DNA of 64,000 nucleotides from an uncultured Ruminococcus sp. (lineage in GTDB: Bacteria; Bacillota; Clostridia; Oscillospirales; Acutalibacteraceae). Made by a program: the position numbers and the translations under genes. Positions 36,873 to 44,389 of the stretch are shown in pieces (position 1 is the first letter of the stretch; every line of letters starts with the position of its first letter). The notes under the pieces were generated by a model. The model did no database searches and was not told the DNA's origin. It was given only the letters and a program-made list of their open reading frames with translations. The DNA lies in assembly GCA_902787145.1 (NCBI GenBank), contig CADAEZ010000001.1:84813-148812 (forward strand), in the 5' to 3' direction.

Positions 36873-39776
36873 ATGAAAAGCATTAAAAAACCGTTAAGTA
36901 TGTTGTTATCACTCATTATGATAATCGGTATGCTTACTATTGTTCAGACAACTGCGGTTTCGGCTGAGAGCGACAAATCTCTTGCTCAGGAGACCGTTCA
37001 GGGCGGAGCGGTGCTGCACTGCTTTAGCTGGTCTTACAACAATATCAAAGCTAAATTGGCTGATATTGCGGCGGCGGGTTATACAGCAGTCCAGACATCT
37101 CCTGTTCAGAGACCGAAGGACTATAACGCGTCATGGACAAATTTAGACGGTCAGTGGTGGAAGCTGTACCAGCCGCTCGGACTTAGTGTGGCCGACGGCA
37201 ACACATGGCTCGGCACAAAGGCGGAGTTGACCGCGCTTTGCGCTAAGGCGGATGAATACGGTATCAAGGTTATCGTTGACATCGTTGCTAACCACCTTGC
37301 CAACAATGGGAACGAGGGAGGTACATACGCATATATCAACAACGGCGTAGAATCCGACCTGAAGAACGCAAATTATTATCACACCAACAACGTCTATACT
37401 AACGAAAACAGCAGATACAATATCACTCAGTATCATATGGGTCAGCCCGATCTCAATACGGGTAACAGCTATATTCAGAATAAGGTTCTTTCTATGCTGA
37501 AGGATTGCGTGGACTGTGGAGTAGACGGTTTCCGTTTTGACGCGGCTAAGCATATCGAGACGCCTGACGACGGCTCGAATTTCAAAAGTGATTTTTGGCC
37601 TGTTGTTATAGACGGCGTTAAAAATTACTGTGAGAACGAAAGCAAGCCCGAACCATTTATGTATGGTGAAATCCTCGGACAGGCGGGTCCGAACTTCCCG
37701 ATAAGCAACTACACAAAGTACTATGCCGTAACCGACAATACAACCGGCAACAACGCGCGTGATAATGTAATTAACAATAACATCTCAGCTCTCAACAGCA
37801 CCTCATATTTCGAGAGTACATCTGCCGATAAATGTGTGCTCTGGGCTGAGTCTCACGACACATATATGGACGGCGCGACCAATAGTGTATCAAATAATGA
37901 TATCAACCGCACATGGGCGGTTGTAGGCTCAAGAGCGGACTCTACATCGCTGTTCCTTGCCCGTCCGAACAGCACAATGGGCGCTGCCGGCTCTGATACA
38001 AACTGGAAGTCCAACGTGGTTACAGAGGTCAACAAGTTTAAGAATCTGTTTGACGGTCAGTCCGAATACATTTCTACAGACCGCAAGGTTTACTACAATG
38101 AGCGCGGCACAAAGGGCGCTGTTATCGTTGTAAAGGACGGCGGAGCAGTACGCCTTAACGCTAACAAACTGGTTGACGGTACATATACAGACCATATCAC
38201 GGGTAATAGTTTTACAGTTTCAAACGGACTTATCTCGGGTAATGTTGATTCCGCTACAGGCGTAGCGGTTGTATACAACGCCGACGATGTTGAGGACGCC
38301 TCGTCATCAGGCTCAGATTCCGACACACTTTACCTAAAGCCAAACACAGGCAGCTATAGCTGGCGCCAGGGTAACGAGCGTTACGCGATGTATTTCTTCG
38401 GCGCCGGCGAGGCGTGGGTTAGTATGACGGATTCCGACAACGACGGTATCTACAGCGGAAAAATTCCATCCGGCGGATATACAAATGTAATATTCTGCCG
38501 AATGAACGGCAACTCAACACAGAACAACTGGAACAACAAGTGGTGCCAGACAGGCGATTTGGACTTGAATCCGACATCGTATGATTTATACACAATCGAC
38601 AACAATGTAACCCAGGACACTAACCCCGCTACCGGTCAGTGGTCAAAGAAGTCTACAGGCGGCACAACAACTTATAACCACTACTTTGGCGATCCCACAT
38701 GGAGTTGGGGAGCAAACTTCTCATACGCGACCGCGACATTCGCATGTAATGACAACTGCAGCGGTTCTCCGTATACAGCTCAGGTACAGCCTGTAGTCGC
38801 GGCAAGCGGCAACGGCGAAAATCATTATACGGCAAAAGCAAAGCTAAACGGCGTTTCCCACAGTGTTACGGCTGTCAGCAATATCAGCGGCAGACTCTAC
38901 CTCAAGCCGAATGATAACTGGAAACAAAATAACGAGCGCTATGCTATGTATTTCTACAACGGCCTCAACACAAGCCAGAATCAATGGGTATCTATGTCTC
39001 AGACAAAGTCCGATGAGGATTGTTATGTAGGCGAAGTACCGACGGGTACATGGACAAACGTAATCTTCTGTCGTATGGACGGTAGTAATTCTACAAACAA
39101 CTGGAACAACGTGTGGAATCAGACTGTAGACGAGGCGCCGCTTGACGGCAATTGCTATACAATCACCAATTCTCCGGCCAACAGCAAGGCTACAGGTACA
39201 TGGGGCGCATACAAGGATATGGACTACTACACAACCGCCGACGGAAGCGAGATTAAACTGAATGATACATTCGAGAGGGATAGCGAGGATACCGTTGATT
39301 TCAGCATTTCCCGAACATTCAGCAACCTGCAGATCCTCGGCGTACAGACTAAGAGCGACAACAGCGAGGACCATTCGATCCGCTTCATAGCTGTTATGAA
39401 AAAAGAAATTCTGCGTGACGCCGAGGACTATGGATTCATTGCGGCGGCGTCAGGCTCACTAAGCAGGGTTAAGGAGAATATCAGTGACCTTACATATGAG
39501 GATGCCGTAAGCGCCGGCAAATATATGTATTCCTGTGCCGAGACAAGCAACAATGTCAGCGGTAACTACGGAGATTATTCCGCAGACACAGGATATAAGT
39601 ACGTGACCTTTACCGTCAACGATATCGGCGATACCAACGGAGTAGCGGTAAAGTTCTATGTAAAGGATAAAAACGGTAACGTTCACTATGCCGATTATCT
39701 CAAGGGCGGAGAAACTTTCAACAACTGCGCAACAGACTGGGAGACATTGGCTGGCTTAATGCAAGGAGGTAACTAA
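36873..39776 (+). CDS. Secreted alpha-amylase (GH13) with two starch-binding modules
   Basis: 967 residues. A signal peptide (about 1-31, AVSA-E) is followed by the GH13 barrel with a complete catalytic triad: nucleophile Asp223 (GFRFDAAKH), acid/base Glu266 (YGEILG) and Asp329 (AESHDTY). Two related modules (about 484-590 and 673-780) share LYLKPN, ERYAMYF, VSM and NVIFCRM...NWNN..QT and resemble CBM25/26 starch-binding modules. A C-terminal domain (about 790-967; LQILGVQTKSDNSEDHSIRF) is of unknown function. There is no dockerin or sorting motif. It hydrolyses alpha-1,4-glucan outside the cell. Confidence 0.93.
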   Translation: MKSIKKPLSMLLSLIMIIGMLTIVQTTAVSAESDKSLAQETVQGGAVLHCFSWSYNNIKAKLADIAAAGYTAVQTSPVQRPKDYNASWTNLDGQWWKLYQPLGLSVADGNTWLGTKAELTALCAKADEYGIKVIVDIVANHLANNGNEGGTYAYINNGVESDLKNANYYHTNNVYTNENSRYNITQYHMGQPDLNTGNSYIQNKVLSMLKDCVDCGVDGFRFDAAKHIETPDDGSNFKSDFWPVVIDGVKNYCENESKPEPFMYGEILGQAGPNFPISNYTKYYAVTDNTTGNNARDNVINNNISALNSTSYFESTSADKCVLWAESHDTYMDGATNSVSNNDINRTWAVVGSRADSTSLFLARPNSTMGAAGSDTNWKSNVVTEVNKFKNLFDGQSEYISTDRKVYYNERGTKGAVIVVKDGGAVRLNANKLVDGTYTDHITGNSFTVSNGLISGNVDSATGVAVVYNADDVEDASSSGSDSDTLYLKPNTGSYSWRQGNERYAMYFFGAGEAWVSMTDSDNDGIYSGKIPSGGYTNVIFCRMNGNSTQNNWNNKWCQTGDLDLNPTSYDLYTIDNNVTQDTNPATGQWSKKSTGGTTTYNHYFGDPTWSWGANFSYATATFACNDNCSGSPYTAQVQPVVAASGNGENHYTAKAKLNGVSHSVTAVSNISGRLYLKPNDNWKQNNERYAMYFYNGLNTSQNQWVSMSQTKSDEDCYVGEVPTGTWTNVIFCRMDGSNSTNNWNNVWNQTVDEAPLDGNCYTITNSPANSKATGTWGAYKDMDYYTTADGSEIKLNDTFERDSEDTVDFSISRTFSNLQILGVQTKSDNSEDHSIRFIAVMKKEILRDAEDYGFIAAASGSLSRVKENISDLTYEDAVSAGKYMYSCAETSNNVSGNYGDYSADTGYKYVTFTVNDIGDTNGVAVKFYVKDKNGNVHYADYLKGGETFNNCATDWETLAGLMQGGN

Positions 39777-39777
39777 G

Positions 39778-39897
39778 TTGAAAAAATACGAATCACCTGA
39801 AATAGAAATATCAAAGTATAAAGACGAAGATATCCTGACCATCAGCGATCCCGATAACAGAAGCGTGGAAGATATCAATAGTATTTGGATTCCATAA
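39778..39897 (+). CDS. 39-residue peptide translated after the amylase
   Basis: TTG 39778 lies 7 nt after AAGGAGGT, one base past the amylase stop. The peptide starts (M/L)KKYESPEIEISKYKDED and ends WIP. Short peptides of the MKKYExPxxE type are frequent in Clostridia; some resemble leader regions of modified peptides, but no modification enzyme is next to this one. The ribosome site is excellent and a terminator follows. Confidence 0.65.
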   Translation: MKKYESPEIEISKYKDEDILTISDPDNRSVEDINSIWIP

Positions 39898-39919
39898 TTA
39901 ATACGTACGGAATAATCAT

Positions 39920-39954
39920 ACCGGGCAACCTGAAAGGCGCCCGGTTATTTTTTA
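39920..39954 (+). terminator. Terminator of the amylase operon
   Basis: A 7-bp stem, ACCGGGC (39920-39926) with GCCCGGT (39939-39945), followed by TATTTTTT. Confidence 0.8.
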
Positions 39955-40048
39955 AAATGCTTTAAAATCTTTGTCAAAAATATTAAAAGAAAATGCGGTG
40001 TCAATATTAAATAATTAATTTTCTTTTGGCGAATTAACCAAAGTTTTC

Positions 40049-40129
40049 AGTGCATTTTTGTGCACTATATCTAATCAACAAAAAAGTTGCACAAAATTGG
40101 GCTACAATACGAGAAAGTGCACAAATATT
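40049..40129. promoter_or_regulatory. Cluster of TGCAC elements upstream of the fibre locus
   Basis: An inverted repeat AGTGCA-N6-TGCACT (40049-40066) is followed by TTGCACAAA (40087-40095) and GTGCACAAA (40118-40126), just before the -35 box. The same TTGCACAAA recurs at 55432-55440, ahead of the promoter of the 1986-aa gene. This suggests a shared regulator. The rest of the 39898-40225 gap is AT-rich and without genes. Confidence 0.45.
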
Positions 40130-40130
40130 A

Positions 40131-40160
40131 TTGACTTTTACCTCCAAAATATTGTAAAAT
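40131..40160 (+). promoter_or_regulatory. Promoter of the SipW-type fibre locus
   Basis: TTGACT (40131-40136), 18-nt spacer, TAAAAT (40155-40160), about 65 bp ahead of the first gene. Confidence 0.6.
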
Positions 40161-40225
40161 GATATAGCAATATTAGATTCAAATAGTGCCTTTGCACCCT
40201 GATTGTACTGTTAAGGAGGGATAAT

Positions 40226-41029
40226 GTGTCTTTAAAATCATATTTTGAAAAAAACCGTAAAAGACTGAGAAAGCGTAAACGACTCATCGCCTTCCTTAGT
40301 ATTTTAGCAGTACTCGGTCTTACGACCGCGACTTACGCGTGGTTTACCGTCAACACATTTGCGGGGGTTGAGGACTTTGAACTTGATATCGCTACAGGCG
40401 AGGATCTTCGTATTTCAATGGAAAACCACGGCTCCGACATCGAGCAGTATGTCCATGTGCTAACTAACCCTATGATAGATTCATATCTTCGTAAATATGA
40501 TACATCCATCAAAGACATGATACTCTCTCCCGTAACAACAACTAACGGTCGTGATTATACATTCCAGCACGGCAGCAAGGCCTCTGAAAACAAGGCTTAC
40601 CTTGAGTTTAAATGTTGGTTTATCGCGACAACTGATATGTACGTCCACCTAACTACCGAAGGAACTGACGATGACGAACACGCCCACATCTTAGGCACAA
40701 GTGTTACAACAAGCTCTCCTGCTCCTCAAAGTGATGTTGTCAAGGCTATCCGAATGAGCTTTGACACCGACGATGGGTACAAGACCTATGAGCCCAACAA
40801 AGGAACACCGGCTACAAGACTGACTACCTTTGATTTGCCCAAGGGAACAATGGATTATAATGATTCAAACCAACTTTTCCATCTTGATAAGCTCACACCA
40901 AAGCAGGCGACCCTTCGTCTTTGGGCAGAAGGTGAAGACCCTGAGTGCGACAACGATGTTCAGCGCGCTAATTTAAAAATCGAGCTTTCTTTCCTCGGTT
41001 GTGACGAAAACGGCAACCCGATTTCATAA
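40226..41029 (+). CDS. SipW-dependent, TasA-like exported protein 1
   Basis: 267 residues from GTG 40226, six bases after AAGGAGGG; the ATG at 40224 is out of frame. A very basic start (RKRLRKRKRL) and hydrophobic core end in ATYAWFTVN (A37-free form: TYAWF at 36-40), the hallmark of leader peptides cut by SipW-type signal peptidase. The mature domain is acidic and ends with WAEGEDPEC (233-241), a signature shared with other proteins of this locus. No wall anchor. Likely a fibre subunit or tip/base protein. Confidence 0.8.
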   Translation: MSLKSYFEKNRKRLRKRKRLIAFLSILAVLGLTTATYAWFTVNTFAGVEDFELDIATGEDLRISMENHGSDIEQYVHVLTNPMIDSYLRKYDTSIKDMILSPVTTTNGRDYTFQHGSKASENKAYLEFKCWFIATTDMYVHLTTEGTDDDEHAHILGTSVTTSSPAPQSDVVKAIRMSFDTDDGYKTYEPNKGTPATRLTTFDLPKGTMDYNDSNQLFHLDKLTPKQATLRLWAEGEDPECDNDVQRANLKIELSFLGCDENGNPIS

Positions 41030-41066
41030 TCAATTGTAAACTGAAAAACCCGAAGGGGTGATAGAA

Positions 41067-41894
41067 TTGGCATTAAGAAAAAAGAATAAACAAATCGATC
41101 CCGCAACTCCTCATGAAGTCGCGAAAATGGGTCATAAGCACGAAGTCGCAGCGGCTAAGGACAAAAAGTCCAGTGTTTACGACCACTTCCACGCTCAGGA
41201 AGAAGCCAAAAAGATTGCGGACGCCAAAAAGCGTAAAAAACGCTATGCGATTATCCTTAGCTCTTTGGTTGCTATCCTGCTTGTAATGTATATCATCTCG
41301 ATGCTCCTTACACAGTGGGGCGACCTCACAATCTCAATCGGCGATCTCTACGACGGTAAGACGATTATGCTTTGTGAGAACTCAGCCTTCGAGGACGGCG
41401 TCGGAGTCAAGCTCAACGGCGGTGTGGTTAAGGAAGTTACCAATATCACCAAGTCGTGGTTGCCCAAGGGTCTCGATACCGAGAAGGACGGACAGCATAA
41501 CGGCAAAAACTACCTCGCCTATACGTTCTATCTCAAGAACACAGGCGACAAGGATTTGGAATACAACTCCACAATGACCGTTACAGGCGTTTCTAAGTCA
41601 GCTGACGAAGCGGTACGTTTCCAGATTTATAAGAACGGCAATGACAATGTCTATGCTAAAGGAACATATAAAGACCGCAAGACTGCCGAGACAGACGCAA
41701 CAAAGTTCGTTGACAACGACACAATTTTAAAAACCGAAAAATCTCCGCTCAAAGCCGGCGCGGTGGACAAATTCACCGTAGTCGTATGGGTAGAGGGTAA
41801 CGACAAAGAATGCGTCGACGCGATCCGCGGAGGCACAGTAAGAAGCCAAATGGTATTCGACGTTGTTCCCGATAATCCGGAGGACGCGAAGTAA
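41067..41894 (+). CDS. Membrane-anchored TasA-like protein without leader cleavage motif
   Basis: About 275 residues from TTG 41067, placed six bases after AAGGGGTG. A cytosolic, charged segment of about 58 residues (HEVAKMGHKHEVAAAKDKK) precedes one membrane helix (about 60-82) and an extracellular domain. There is no [A/S]-W-F motif; TQWGDL is the closest. The outer domain ends with WVEGNDKEC near residue 241, the signature of its secreted neighbours. It may be the membrane anchor or assembly base of the fibre. The unusually long inner segment could contact the ATPase encoded at 44390. Confidence 0.7.
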   Translation: MALRKKNKQIDPATPHEVAKMGHKHEVAAAKDKKSSVYDHFHAQEEAKKIADAKKRKKRYAIILSSLVAILLVMYIISMLLTQWGDLTISIGDLYDGKTIMLCENSAFEDGVGVKLNGGVVKEVTNITKSWLPKGLDTEKDGQHNGKNYLAYTFYLKNTGDKDLEYNSTMTVTGVSKSADEAVRFQIYKNGNDNVYAKGTYKDRKTAETDATKFVDNDTILKTEKSPLKAGAVDKFTVVVWVEGNDKECVDAIRGGTVRSQMVFDVVPDNPEDAK

Positions 41895-42366
41895 GTGAAG
41901 AACGAAGAACGGAGAGTGAAGAGCGTTTATGATATTTCCGGCGAAGGTCCGCTGAGAATAAAAACGCGAGACTTTGCTTTACGGATTATAAAACTCTATA
42001 AGCATTTAACAAACAATTATAATGAGTTTGTAATGTCAAAACAGATTCTACGTTCAGGAACAAGTATTGGCGCAAATGTTGCCGAAGCCGTTTACGGTCA
42101 AAGCAAAAAAGATTTTACAGCGAAACTTGGTGTTTCGCTTAAAGAAACATCAGAAACAGAGTATTGGTTAGATTTACTATATCAATCCGACTATATAAAC
42201 AAATTAGAATTTGAATCGGTTTATGCTGATGCCGAGGAAATAAGAAAAATATTAATCAGCAGCATTAACACAAGCAAAAAGTCGCTTGTAAAAGATTCTA
42301 AGTAAAGTAACAGAAGAACAGATAAAAAATAGTGACTTTTCACTCTTCATTCTTCACTTTTCACTT
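41893..42366. mobile_element. Four-helix-bundle cassette with terminal inverted repeats
   Basis: Arms of 32 bp (41893-41924 and 42335-42366, inverted) match at 25 of 32 positions, all mismatches being transitions; each is a run of GTGAAGAAxGAAGAG-like sequence. They enclose the four-helix-bundle gene. The left arm overlaps the stop codon of the preceding gene, as if the element had inserted at the end of that gene. No transposase is present, so any movement would need help. Confidence 0.6.
41895..42305 (+). CDS. Four-helix-bundle protein (23S rRNA IVP/S23 family)
   Basis: 136 residues from GTG 41895. The pattern FVMSKQILRSGTSIGANVAEA followed by FTAKLGVSLKETSETEYWLDLL (here seen from about 45-95) is that of the S23/IVP four-helix-bundle family, which is often found in rRNA intervening sequences and as free-standing small genes; the Avd protein of retroelements is a relative. 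The first residues (KNEERRVKS) are encoded by the inverted-repeat arm. Its function is unproven, and it seems unrelated to the fibre genes around it. Confidence 0.82.
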   Translation: MKNEERRVKSVYDISGEGPLRIKTRDFALRIIKLYKHLTNNYNEFVMSKQILRSGTSIGANVAEAVYGQSKKDFTAKLGVSLKETSETEYWLDLLYQSDYINKLEFESVYADAEEIRKILISSINTSKKSLVKDSK

Positions 42367-42384
42367 GGAAAAATCAGTATCATA

Positions 42385-42422
42385 CGTTCATCTTTCCTGG
42401 TTGCTGAACAGATGGATGAACG
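42385..42422 (+). other. Leader hairpin of the major subunit gene
   Basis: CGTTCATC (42385-42392) pairs with GATGAACG (42415-42422), about 55 nt ahead of the start codon of the 42476 gene. It may stabilise the mRNA of the most strongly expressed gene; no clear promoter is visible between 42306 and 42475. Confidence 0.4.
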
Positions 42423-42475
42423 ACGATAAATATTATTAAATGCCGAAAAGGCGAAAATTTTAAGGAGGATTCTCT

Positions 42476-43267
42476 ATGAAAACAAACAGAAAGAAGATGT
42501 TATTATCTTCAATCGCTATGCTTCTCGTTGCTCTCGTAGCATTAGGCTCCGCAACATACGCATGGTTCACATCTAACCCGAACGCAACTGCTTCAGGTAT
42601 CTCAATGAAGACCACTGCTGCTGCAGGTCTTGTTATCCGTACAGATACAGATACTACTTGGTCTCATAATGCTGATCTTAATAAGGGCGGCTCAACATTC
42701 AACGCTTCTCCTGTATCACAGGATCAGTCAACACCTGCTAACTTCTGGACAGTACTTGCTACTAGCGCTGACGCTTACGGCGCTAAGAGCGGCGAGTCAA
42801 TGACACCCGCTGTTGCTGGCACAGATTTCTACACAGAGAAGATTTACTGCAGACTTTCCGACGGTTCTGATGCTGAAGCTAATGCTTCCAAGAAAGTATA
42901 CGTAAAGGGCGTTACAATCACTGCTGCTACAGGCGCTACAATGCAGAACTGCATGCGCGTTGCTATTGCTGGACCTAACGGTCTCCTTGGCACATATGCA
43001 CTTTCAACAGCCGGCGCTAACGGCACACTCACAACTGCAGCTCAGACATCCGGATCATTCAATCCTGCTCTCACTGCTACATCAACATCTCTCAACGTTG
43101 ACACAGGCCTCACAGCTCTTGCAGCTTCAGGTTCCGACCTCACAAAGTACATCACAGTTTATGTATACCTCGACGGTCAGGATCAGGATTGCTACTCTGA
43201 TAAGGTTGGTACAGTTAACGCATCTGAGATCATCTCCAGCGTAGCTGTTGATCTTACACTTGCATAA
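42476..43267 (+). CDS. Probable major fibre subunit, TasA-like and SipW-dependent
   Basis: 263 residues with AAGGAGG seven bases before the ATG. The leader MKTNRKKMLLSS... ends in ATYAWFTSN, a clear SipW-type cleavage region. The mature part is Ala/Thr/Ser/Gly-rich with few charges, compact, and carries YLDGQDQDC near its end (about 231-239), a relaxed form of the locus signature. Codon choice is narrow (CTC, GCT, ACA), which suggests the highest expression in the cluster. The combination fits a polymerising subunit such as TasA or camelysin. The signal peptidase gene follows after a strong hairpin. Confidence 0.8.
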   Translation: MKTNRKKMLLSSIAMLLVALVALGSATYAWFTSNPNATASGISMKTTAAAGLVIRTDTDTTWSHNADLNKGGSTFNASPVSQDQSTPANFWTVLATSADAYGAKSGESMTPAVAGTDFYTEKIYCRLSDGSDAEANASKKVYVKGVTITAATGATMQNCMRVAIAGPNGLLGTYALSTAGANGTLTTAAQTSGSFNPALTATSTSLNVDTGLTALAASGSDLTKYITVYVYLDGQDQDCYSDKVGTVNASEIISSVAVDLTLA

Positions 43268-43309
43268 TTAATTGCCGATACTTTTATCGTAATAAATAAT
43301 TAATTATCA

Positions 43310-43337
43310 CCCACGGACTGCTTAGGCAGTCCGTGGG
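43310..43337 (+). other. Strong intercistronic hairpin without T-run
   Basis: A perfect 12-bp stem, CCCACGGACTGC (43310-43321) with GCAGTCCGTGGG (43326-43337), TTAG loop, followed by CAAAACAAAAG rather than T. It lies between the major subunit and signal peptidase genes. It may protect the upstream mRNA or reduce readthrough. Confidence 0.65.
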
Positions 43338-43365
43338 CAAAACAAAAGAATTGGGGAACTATTAT

Positions 43366-44157
43366 ATGAAAAAAAACGTTGTTAAAATTCTGAATATTGT
43401 CGTAACAGTACTTATCGTACTTGTACTGATTGCATCGGCATTTGTACTGGTTTGTACTTTTACTTCAAGAGAAGAAGGCGACGGAGTACCCAATTTTTTT
43501 GGTAAAGCTCCTATAAATGTCCTCACGGATTCAATGAAGGGCGATGGTGAACTCAATTTTGACAAAGGCGACTTGATTCTTTGTGAAGTTGTTAGTCCTG
43601 ACAACCGAGTAGACGCTAAGTATAGCGAGGGTGACGTAGTAACATTTCAGCAAGACGCAGACGGCGACGGCTATAATGACTATGTAACTCATAGAATCTA
43701 CAAGATTAATAAGGATGGAACTTATCAGACTAAAGGTGATAACAACGATACCTACGATCAGGACCCTAAAGGTACTACAGTGTTTTCCAATATACAAGCT
43801 GCAGATGTTGTCGCTGTATATAAGGGTTCAAAAATTGATGGTATTGGTAACTTTATAGGTTATATCCGCAGTCAGGAAGGTTTCTTCCTTGTTGTGCTGC
43901 TTCCTATGATTATCTTTTTCCTATATACCGCTGTTCGTGTAGTAATGAACGCTATGGCTTACAGTAAAGAAAAAGGTTTCGCAAAAGCTCAGGAGGCGAT
44001 CGCTAACGCCGACCTCACTGATGAACAGAAGCAGAAGGCTATTGCCGAGTACCTTGCCGCTCAACAGGGCGAACAGGAACCCGAGCAATCTCCCGCGGAG
44101 GCTCCCGAGACTATCGAGAAGCAGCCGGAGGAGCCGACAGAGTCTGAGGACGCTTAA
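43366..44157 (+). CDS. SipW-type signal peptidase I, copy 1
   Basis: About 263 residues from ATG 43366 (GGGGA upstream); an earlier start at 43333 lies inside the hairpin. N-terminal helix (7-32), catalytic domain and second helix (about 183-208). The catalytic residues are of the archaeal/eukaryotic (ER) S-H-D type: Ser56 in LTDSMKG, His109 in YVTHRI and Asp125 in TKGDNND, where ordinary bacterial enzymes have a Lys. A long Glu/Gln/Pro-rich tail ends the protein. It presumably cleaves the [A/S]-W leaders of the neighbouring proteins. Confidence 0.9.
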   Translation: MKKNVVKILNIVVTVLIVLVLIASAFVLVCTFTSREEGDGVPNFFGKAPINVLTDSMKGDGELNFDKGDLILCEVVSPDNRVDAKYSEGDVVTFQQDADGDGYNDYVTHRIYKINKDGTYQTKGDNNDTYDQDPKGTTVFSNIQAADVVAVYKGSKIDGIGNFIGYIRSQEGFFLVVLLPMIIFFLYTAVRVVMNAMAYSKEKGFAKAQEAIANADLTDEQKQKAIAEYLAAQQGEQEPEQSPAEAPETIEKQPEEPTESEDA

Positions 44158-44208
44158 TGTAACGTAAACGTGTGGTATGTCAGCAGTGCCACATGTTGTA
44201 GTTACATT
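44156..44208 (+). other. Long stem-loop after the signal peptidase gene
   Basis: AATGTAAC (44156-44163) pairs with GTTACATT (44201-44208), with an inner GTGG/CCAC pairing. It starts at the stop codon and is followed by AT-rich sequence ending in TTTATTTTTT. It could be a weak terminator that lowers expression of the ATPase genes. A smaller hairpin, AAAATCC with GGATTTT, is near 44334-44355. Confidence 0.4.
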
Positions 44209-44389
44209 ATCATAAGTATAATAAATATTTATTTTTTATCAAAAGAAAAACATAGAAAGATGAAGATAGCTTTCTTGTCTATTTAATTCGAGGTGCGGCG
44301 CAAAACGCCGGTAATGTTAAGAGTTATCTAACAAAAATCCGAGGTCAGAAGGATTTTAGTCAAGCAAGAAGTTCTTTAAGGAGAAAATT

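Noticed and set aside
41895-42305. rRNA intervening sequence
   Set aside because: The gene is of the IVP family, but no rRNA sequence surrounds it.
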